Positions 15,533 through 16,904 of a DNA stretch of 16,904 nt are shown piece after piece. The stretch covers positions 1-16,904 of the forward strand of contig WJKD01000559.1 of NCBI GenBank assembly GCA_014729315.1. Direction: 5' to 3'. Source of the stretch: Promethearchaeota archaeon (lineage in GTDB: Archaea > Asgardarchaeota > Lokiarchaeia > Sigynarchaeales > SOKP01). Below the pieces are notes generated by a model. That model searched no databases and was not told the origin of the DNA. It saw only the letters and a list, made by a program, of their open reading frames with translations. Made by a program: the position numbers and the translations under genes. The stretch's first letter is position 1, and every line of letters begins with the position of its first letter.

Positions 15533-16228
15533 ATGAGTAAAACGAATATCAAAGCAGTGATATGGGATTTGGACGGAACACTTATTCATTTTAAAATAGA
15601 CTGGTTACGAGCTCGGAGAGAAGCTTTAAAAATTTTGAGAAACCATGGTGTCCCAAAATCGCTATTAACGGCTAGGAATAGTATTTTGGATAATGTCGAA
15701 AAAGCAAAGGAATATTTTAAATCAATTAAACTCGATCCCGAAGAAGTTATTTCCATCTTCAAATTAGTAGAATCATCTGTCAACGAAATTGAATACGAAG
15801 CTGCATTAAACGCAACGCCCATTGATGGAATAAAGAAAGTGCTCGATTTTGTGAAATCTCGGAACCTTAAACAAGCGATATATACCTTTAATACCACAAA
15901 AAACGCAGAAATTTCCTTAGATAAAGTTGAGTTTTTAAGTTATTTTGACGTTATTGTTGGACGCGACCAAGTAGAAAACGCCAAACCTCATCCCGAGCAT
16001 TTAAGTACCATATGCGAGAAACTAAATGTAAATTGTCAAGAAACTATCGTGATAGGAGATACGTCAAGAGATATTGAAGGGGCTATGAATGTTCAAGCTA
16101 ACTCGATTGCATTAAAAACAAAACTCTCAAATTTTTCTAACATAAGGGTTTTACAGAAAGCAGATGTGTTAGTTAAAGAGATTGACGTGCCAGAGAAATT
16201 AATAAAAGCAATTAAGGGATTTTTATAA
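15533..16228 (+). CDS. HAD-superfamily phosphatase (phosphoglycolate phosphatase-like)
   Basis: 231 residues, the size of the beta-phosphoglucomutase/Gph type. All four HAD motifs are present: I, WDLDGTL (11-17) with nucleophile Asp12 and acid/base Asp14; II, Thr118 in IYTFNTT (116-122); III, Lys151 in NAKPHPEH (149-156); IV, GDTSRD (175-180), which binds Mg. Residues about 20-95 form the helical cap (C1 type) that selects the substrate. It should hydrolyse a small phosphomonoester such as phosphoglycolate or a sugar phosphate; the substrate cannot be told from sequence. No operon partner is evident: spacing is 197 bases upstream and 105 downstream. Confidence 0.85.
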   Translation: MSKTNIKAVIWDLDGTLIHFKIDWLRARREALKILRNHGVPKSLLTARNSILDNVEKAKEYFKSIKLDPEEVISIFKLVESSVNEIEYEAALNATPIDGIKKVLDFVKSRNLKQAIYTFNTTKNAEISLDKVEFLSYFDVIVGRDQVENAKPHPEHLSTICEKLNVNCQETIVIGDTSRDIEGAMNVQANSIALKTKLSNFSNIRVLQKADVLVKEIDVPEKLIKAIKGFL

Positions 16229-16297
16229 TTAATTATTAAATGGAAAAAATATTTAAATAAAAACCATCCTATTATTGAATATATTTCTATGGAACCA

Positions 16298-16307
16298 TAT
16301 ATTTAAA
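16298..16307 (+). promoter_or_regulatory. TATA box of the DUF211 gene
   Basis: TATATTTAAA is centred about 31 bases before the ATG, giving a leader of only a few bases. A second perfect TATTTAAATA lies 48 bases further upstream (16250-16259); if used, it would include the GAGGT at 16315-16319 in the leader. Confidence 0.45.
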
Positions 16308-16333
16308 CTGAATCGAGGTAAACAATTATAAGT

Positions 16334-16600
16334 ATGAATATTGAGTATTTCTTAGATGTTTTAAAGCCCCATCATCCCTCCAATGATCTTCTCGCTCGGA
16401 CGCTAAGTCAATTAACTGGTGTAACATATGTGAGAGTTAAAGTGGATGAGATAGATCAGCGAACAACTTCAATTTTTATTACCATTCGAGGTACCGAAGA
16501 AATGTCTCTGGAGAAAATAACCCAAACCTTAGAAGAATATAACTGCTCGCTCCATTCGGTAGATACAGTATCTATTCAAAAAAACGAAGATAAAGGATAA
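16334..16600 (+). CDS. DUF211 family protein
   Basis: 88 residues, matching the roughly 90-100 residues of this archaeal family. The pattern VLKPHHPS (9-16), then an alternating strand/helix fold with TGVTYVRVKVDEIDQRT and IFITIRG, is that of DUF211, a small ferredoxin-like (ACT-type) fold. Structures of archaeal members form ring-like oligomers, but no biochemical function is established. The stand-alone gene with its own promoter gives no functional context. The ATG is supported by the family's usual N-terminus and by the TATA box position. Confidence 0.8.
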   Translation: MNIEYFLDVLKPHHPSNDLLARTLSQLTGVTYVRVKVDEIDQRTTSIFITIRGTEEMSLEKITQTLEEYNCSLHSVDTVSIQKNEDKG

Positions 16601-16614
16601 CTATTTCTCCAGAA

Positions 16615-16621
16615 TTTTTTT
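16615..16621 (+). terminator. Oligo-T terminator of the DUF211 gene
   Basis: A T7 run 15 bases behind the stop codon at 16598-16600, ending the short transcript before the next promoter. Confidence 0.45.
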
Positions 16622-16678
16622 ATATTAAAATTATCTTCTTTATTAATAACTATTAAAATTATGACGACTTCAATTAAC

Positions 16679-16690
16679 TATATTTTTAAT
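16679..16690 (+). promoter_or_regulatory. TATA box of the last, truncated gene
   Basis: TATATTTTTAAT is centred about 32 bases before the ATG at 16717, so the transcript should begin within a few bases of the start codon. Confidence 0.4.
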
Positions 16691-16716
16691 AAATAACCAA
16701 ACCTTAAGGATTAAAA

Positions 16717-16904
16717 ATGGGAGCACCAAATGTTGTAAATATTATACAGAAGGATGGTGAAATTTCTGACGAAGTTGATTACGCCCTAATGAATTTCTTG
16801 CTGAAAAACAGAGGAGCAGGATATACCGCATGTCAGCCATCTCTAGTTGAACTTGATGATGGACGAAAAGTTATAAAGATGGGTATTGATCGCACCTTCA
16901 TAAG
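16717..16904 (+). CDS. Unidentified protein, 3' end cut by the window edge
   Basis: 62 codons are visible from ATG 16717 to the edge with no stop. The N-terminus MGAPNVVNIIQKDG is followed by a soluble, mixed alpha/beta-looking sequence (DEVDYALMNFLLKNRGAG, ACQPSLVELDDG, IKMGIDRTFI). It shows one Cys and no recognisable motif. Codon use and composition match the neighbouring genes, and the near-leaderless promoter supports it as a real gene. I cannot name a family from this fragment. Confidence 0.65.
   Translation, partial: MGAPNVVNIIQKDGEISDEVDYALMNFLLKNRGAGYTACQPSLVELDDGRKVIKMGIDRTFI

Noticed and set aside
15586..15897. Open frame of 103 codons on the minus strand inside the HAD phosphatase gene
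   Set aside because: Covers the cap domain and motif II of a protein with all four HAD motifs; the reverse frame shows no motif.

Overview
The window looks like chromosomal DNA of an AT-rich archaeon, most likely an Asgard archaeon of the Lokiarchaeia kind. This placement is an inference. It rests on the TATA boxes (TTTAAATA and similar) set about 20-30 bases before several starts, the frequent near-leaderless starts including GTG, the archaeal families DUF211 and ThpR, the Lys/Ile/Asn-rich proteome, a membrane-anchored surface protein ending in an IPG-hydrophobic-KKRK tail, and above all a full-length homologue of the CD36/LIMP-2/SR-B family, which is otherwise known mainly from eukaryotes. 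No rRNA, tRNA, CRISPR array, insertion sequence or provirus was found.

Left part (1-9700). A coiled-coil protein gene enters from the left edge on the + strand; its true start lies outside the window. It converges on four minus-strand genes that all encode envelope proteins: (i) a signal-anchored surface protein with three tandem phage-tail-collar-like domains, each with a conserved triple HxH motif; (ii) a 967-residue CD36-family protein with two membrane anchors and a very large duplicated insertion; (iii) a four-helix membrane protein; (iv) a seven-helix membrane protein. Each has its own upstream region, so they look like a neighbourhood of separately transcribed surface genes rather than one operon. 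A 724-base gene-free stretch (8148-8871) separates the last two. It holds a perfect palindrome beside a TATA box, a TGTTCGA motif repeated every 26 bases, and several short inverted repeats.

Right part (9700-16904). A glycyl radical enzyme (Cys497 and Gly833 both present) is transcribed to the right from a promoter region with a 10-bp inverted repeat. It ends exactly where a convergent winged-helix regulator ends, with no base between them. Then follow, all on the + strand, a D-2-hydroxyacid dehydrogenase, the RNA 2',3'-cyclic phosphodiesterase ThpR, a HAD-superfamily phosphatase, a DUF211 protein and the start of an unidentified gene cut by the right edge. Enzyme, regulator and dehydrogenase may form one metabolic locus, but no radical-SAM activase for the glycyl radical enzyme is in the window. 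The remaining genes look like individually promoted housekeeping genes.

The strongest candidates for something new are the archaeal CD36-family protein with its duplicated insertion, and the three-in-one collar protein, which could be a single-chain version of a trimeric metal-pinned phage-fibre fold.
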